This document shows, piece by piece, positions 61,911 through 64,000 of a DNA stretch of 64,000 nt. The first letter of the stretch is position 1. Each line of letters starts with the position of its first letter. Origin of the DNA: Dictyobacter vulcani (GTDB taxonomy: Bacteria; Chloroflexota; Ktedonobacteria; Ktedonobacterales; Ktedonobacteraceae); assembly GCF_008974265.1 (NCBI RefSeq), contig NZ_BKZW01000001.1, positions 2,418,001-2,482,000 on the forward strand, read 5' to 3'. The position numbers were made by a program, and so were the translations under genes. The notes below the pieces were generated by a model. The model was not told the DNA's origin and made no database searches. It saw only the letters and a program-made list of their open reading frames with translations.

Positions 61911-61963
61911 TAGTATGTGGTGTCAAAAAATGTGCAAAGCACATTTTTTGACACCGCATACTA
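61911..61963. repeat. 25-bp perfect-stem hairpin
   Basis: The arm at 61911-61935 (TAGTATGTGGTGTCAAAAAA...) pairs with 61939-61963 around an AAA loop, with one G-T pair. It sits between the M48 gene and the DUF554 gene. The left arm lacks a flanking U tract, so it could be a terminator, an mRNA leader structure or a mobile palindrome. Confidence 0.85.
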
Positions 61964-61995
61964 AAAGATACAATTTTCTGGAGGTCTTTTTTTGT

Positions 61996-62739
61996 ATGAC
62001 GGGAACCCTGATTAATTTTGCGACGGTGATGGTGGGAGGTGTACTGGGACTACTCATAGGCGAGCGTTTGCCTGAACGTATTAAAACGATTGTGATTGCT
62101 GCGATTGGCTTGATTACGGTGGTGATGGGGATCTCTTCTGGCATCTCAACTAAAAATGCTTTGATTCCATTGCTGGCCCTGGTGATTGGCTCTGTAATTG
62201 GGGAATTGATAAATATCGATAAAGGTATCAATTGGCTGGGAGATTGGTTGAAGAAGCGCTTTAGCCGTGCCGATAGTCCACAAAATTTTACGACGGCTTT
62301 TGTGATTGCCAGCTTACAGTTCTGTGTGGGACCCCTGACGATTCTGGGCTCAATTAATGATGGTCTGACGGGCGATTATCGCTTGCTGGCTATCAAGGCT
62401 GTGCTGGATGGTTTCTCGGCTATTATTTTTGCCAGTAGTTTTGGTGTTGGTACCCTTTTTGCTGGCGCCACCATTTTACTGGTGCAGGGGAGCATTTCAC
62501 TGTTAGCAGGACTGGTAAAGCCGTTGCTTGTTTCTGATCCTCATTTGAGTATGGCGCAGCAGCCGCGCGTGGTTGAATTGGCGGCTGTGGGTGGGGTGAT
62601 TCTGGTTGGCCTGGCCTTAAATATTTTGGATATTAAACGTATCAAAGTCGCCAATATGTTGCCCGCGCTGTTCGTTGCTCCATTGATCGTCGCACTACTC
62701 AATATTTTTGGTATCCCGATCAATTTTGGTCTGGGTTGA
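61996..62739 (+). CDS. DUF554 family membrane protein
   Basis: 247 residues from the ATG at 61996 with GGAGG upstream. About seven membrane helices starting with MTGTLINFATVMVGGVLGLLIG, characteristic of DUF554 (YdfK/YqgA type). Family segments: AAIGLITVVMGISSG, ALVIGSVIGELINIDKGINWLG, FVIASLQFCVGPLTILGSINDGLTGDYRLLAIKAVLDGFSAIIFASSFG, and a final pore-like helix. Possibly a transporter; the substrate is unknown. A strong hairpin lies in its leader. Confidence 0.92.
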   Translation: MTGTLINFATVMVGGVLGLLIGERLPERIKTIVIAAIGLITVVMGISSGISTKNALIPLLALVIGSVIGELINIDKGINWLGDWLKKRFSRADSPQNFTTAFVIASLQFCVGPLTILGSINDGLTGDYRLLAIKAVLDGFSAIIFASSFGVGTLFAGATILLVQGSISLLAGLVKPLLVSDPHLSMAQQPRVVELAAVGGVILVGLALNILDIKRIKVANMLPALFVAPLIVALLNIFGIPINFGLG

Positions 62740-62846
62740 TCGCAGGTACTGTGTCCCTATGTACTCAGGTGCCGGGTGGCATAAAGGTCATCTTGTGGTA
62801 CGATGATAGCAAAGGATAGTGATTTTTCTCTTAAAAGGAGTTCATC

Positions 62847-63725
62847 TTGGCTCGTCTAACCAGTAATGTAACATTACATCCCGATTCTTCTATTGATCTT
62901 CATATGCATACAACTTATAGTGATGGACGCTGGCCAGCTCAACAGGTGATTGATTTTCTGGCAAAAGAAAAATTCGATCTGATTGCTGTAACTGATCATG
63001 ATCGTGTGGATAAAGTTGCTGAAATACAGGCCCTCGGCGCTGCGCAGCAGCTAGCCGTTCTCTCGGGTGTTGAAATGAGCACCAAGTGGAATGGACCCGT
63101 TGGCAATGGCCGCATGGGTGATATGCTCTGCTACGGCTTTGATCCTGAAAATAATGTGCTGGCTCCTGTGGCTGAAAAGATAGCTCGGATGCAGCTTGAA
63201 AATACTCATGAGGTCAATGAAAATTTGCGTCGTCAGGGCTATGATTTTCCTCGGCAGGAGGAATTGCTGGCTGCGCATGGTGGCAAACTCCGTTTCCCGG
63301 TAGATAATGCTATGCTCTTGCGTGAACATGGCCATGTGCCAAGCTGGCAGGCAGGCATCCAAAAGATGCGGGAAGCAGGCTTTCAATCGATCCGTTCAGA
63401 TATGGCTGAGACCGTAGATGCCGTACATCGCAGCGGTGGTGTCTGTTTGATTGCTCATCCAGGACGCCGTGAGAATGGCTTTACCTTTTATGATACGGCC
63501 TTATTGGATCAATTGCGGGCCGAAATTGCCATCGATGGTATCGAAATGTACCATCCTTACCATAGCCAGGAAATGGTTAAAGTCTATCTGGAATATGTAG
63601 AAAAGCATGATTTGTTGGGCACCACCGGCTCGGATTCCCACTGCATTCCGGGACGTATGCCTATGAAATATCGCGCTGAGATTAGCCGTCGCTTCCTTGA
63701 GCGTGTCGGTGTACACGTTGAATAA
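62847..63725 (+). CDS. PHP-domain phosphoesterase
   Basis: 292 residues; TTG start at 62847 behind AAAAGGAG. Metal motifs of the PHP fold: SIDLHMHTTYSDGRWPAQQ (HxH), IAVTDHDRVDKVAEI, LSGVEMST (Glu), LIAHPGRRENGF (His), GIEMYHPYHSQ, and GTTGSDSHCIPG (DxH). Matches YciV/RNase AM-type and 3',5'-nucleoside bisphosphatase family. Likely a cytoplasmic metal-dependent nuclease or phosphatase; the substrate is inferred. A bidirectional terminator follows. Confidence 0.9.
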   Translation: MARLTSNVTLHPDSSIDLHMHTTYSDGRWPAQQVIDFLAKEKFDLIAVTDHDRVDKVAEIQALGAAQQLAVLSGVEMSTKWNGPVGNGRMGDMLCYGFDPENNVLAPVAEKIARMQLENTHEVNENLRRQGYDFPRQEELLAAHGGKLRFPVDNAMLLREHGHVPSWQAGIQKMREAGFQSIRSDMAETVDAVHRSGGVCLIAHPGRRENGFTFYDTALLDQLRAEIAIDGIEMYHPYHSQEMVKVYLEYVEKHDLLGTTGSDSHCIPGRMPMKYRAEISRRFLERVGVHVE

Positions 63726-63737
63726 TGGCTAACAAAA

Positions 63738-63787
63738 GACGGTAGCCAGCATGTTGAGAGAGGATAAACAACATGCTGGCTACCGTC
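63738..63787. terminator. Bidirectional terminator
   Basis: GACGGTAGCCAGCATGTTG at 63738-63756 pairs exactly with 63769-63787. It separates the PHP gene from the convergent partial gene at the right edge. Confidence 0.85.
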
Positions 63788-63840
63788 AGACCCTCTGGTC
63801 TTCTGTTGGGATCTTTAAAGGTTGTGCTTAACTACAATCG

Positions 63841-64000
63841 TTAACGACCAAAGTTCTCGTTATCATTTCTCTGCATGCGCTCGCGGTTCTGGCGCTCCTC
63901 TTCAGTAACGCGATGCAGACGATCCATATTAGTCTCCTGGCCATTGTAGGCAGTGGCATCAGCACCTGAGTTCTGTCCACCATTATAACCCTGCTGATTG
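63841..64000 (-). CDS. Partial gene, C-terminus only (Asn/Gln-rich)
   Basis: The minus strand is open from the window edge to a stop at 63841, 52 residues visible: NQQGYNGGQNSGADATAYNG then RLHRVTEEERQNRERMQRND. Low-complexity Asn/Gly/Gln followed by a charged helix. The family cannot be told from this fragment. The convergent terminator upstream supports a real gene end here. Confidence 0.65.
   Translation of the reverse strand, partial: NQQGYNGGQNSGADATAYNGQETNMDRLHRVTEEERQNRERMQRNDNENFGR

Noticed and set aside
1..64000. CRISPR arrays, rRNA and tRNA genes
   Set aside because: No regularly spaced repeat-spacer pattern and no recognisable rRNA or cloverleaf sequence was seen on reading; a tRNAscan or Rfam search would be decisive.

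Overview
The window looks like chromosomal DNA from a Ktedonobacteria-type Chloroflexota. This is inferred from gene content, not from a marker gene. The pointers are a membrane Ser/Thr kinase with a secreted beta-sandwich sensor, a split EccC-type secretion ATPase, an Xre-TPR regulator, NarL-type two-component systems, several different insertion sequences, and single-copy housekeeping genes (scpB, nfo, prs, queA, ruvB, purE, purK, ychF, parA, parB, pcrA). No rRNA, tRNA or CRISPR array was recognised.

Layout. 1-5060 is a mobile-element pile-up: a 22-bp direct-repeat array and a winged-helix-like gene, then an IS66 remnant cut by an IS256 element whose left terminal repeat is itself split by an ISL3 element with a perfect 8-bp target duplication. 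5061-13855 is accessory: two tiny ORFs, cutA coupled to an Xre-TPR regulator, a five-gene cluster starting with a HAD-like protein, a PH-like hypothetical, an intact IS66 copy with 8-bp target duplications, and a coiled-coil membrane protein. 13856-31130 holds a 5'-damaged mhqO with mhqD, a Ser/Thr kinase divergent from a 1232-residue surface protein with BACON-like repeats, nfo, scpB, a secreted peptidoglycan-binding protein, an ESX-like locus (small helical protein, EccCb, EccCa) and an IS4-family element. 31131-42294 carries a methyltransferase, a sigma-like/HTH pair, then prs, queA-ruvB, purE-purK, an AhpD-like gene, ychF and small genes. 42598-46869 is parAB, with parA interrupted by a group II intron. 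The rest contains two sensor kinase/response regulator sets, a flavoprotein-ferredoxin-haem b operon, pcrA, an M48 protease gene with a frameshift, a DUF554 protein, a PHP phosphoesterase and a protein running off the right edge.

Most notable: (1) the AhpD-like gene at 39168-39695 has one in-frame TGA exactly where the second Cys of the CxxC redox motif belongs, followed by a hairpin that fits the bacterial SECIS layout, so it is a candidate CxxU selenoprotein. (2) A complete 2514-bp group II intron sits between the Gly and Lys codons of the ParA Walker A motif; precise splicing restores GGVGKTTT. (3) parA and the M48 gene each appear to lack one base, which may be sequence error or real decay. 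(4) A 15/16 match to the parS palindrome lies inside eccCa about 15 kb from parAB. (5) A histidine kinase carries its own LuxR-type DNA-binding domain.
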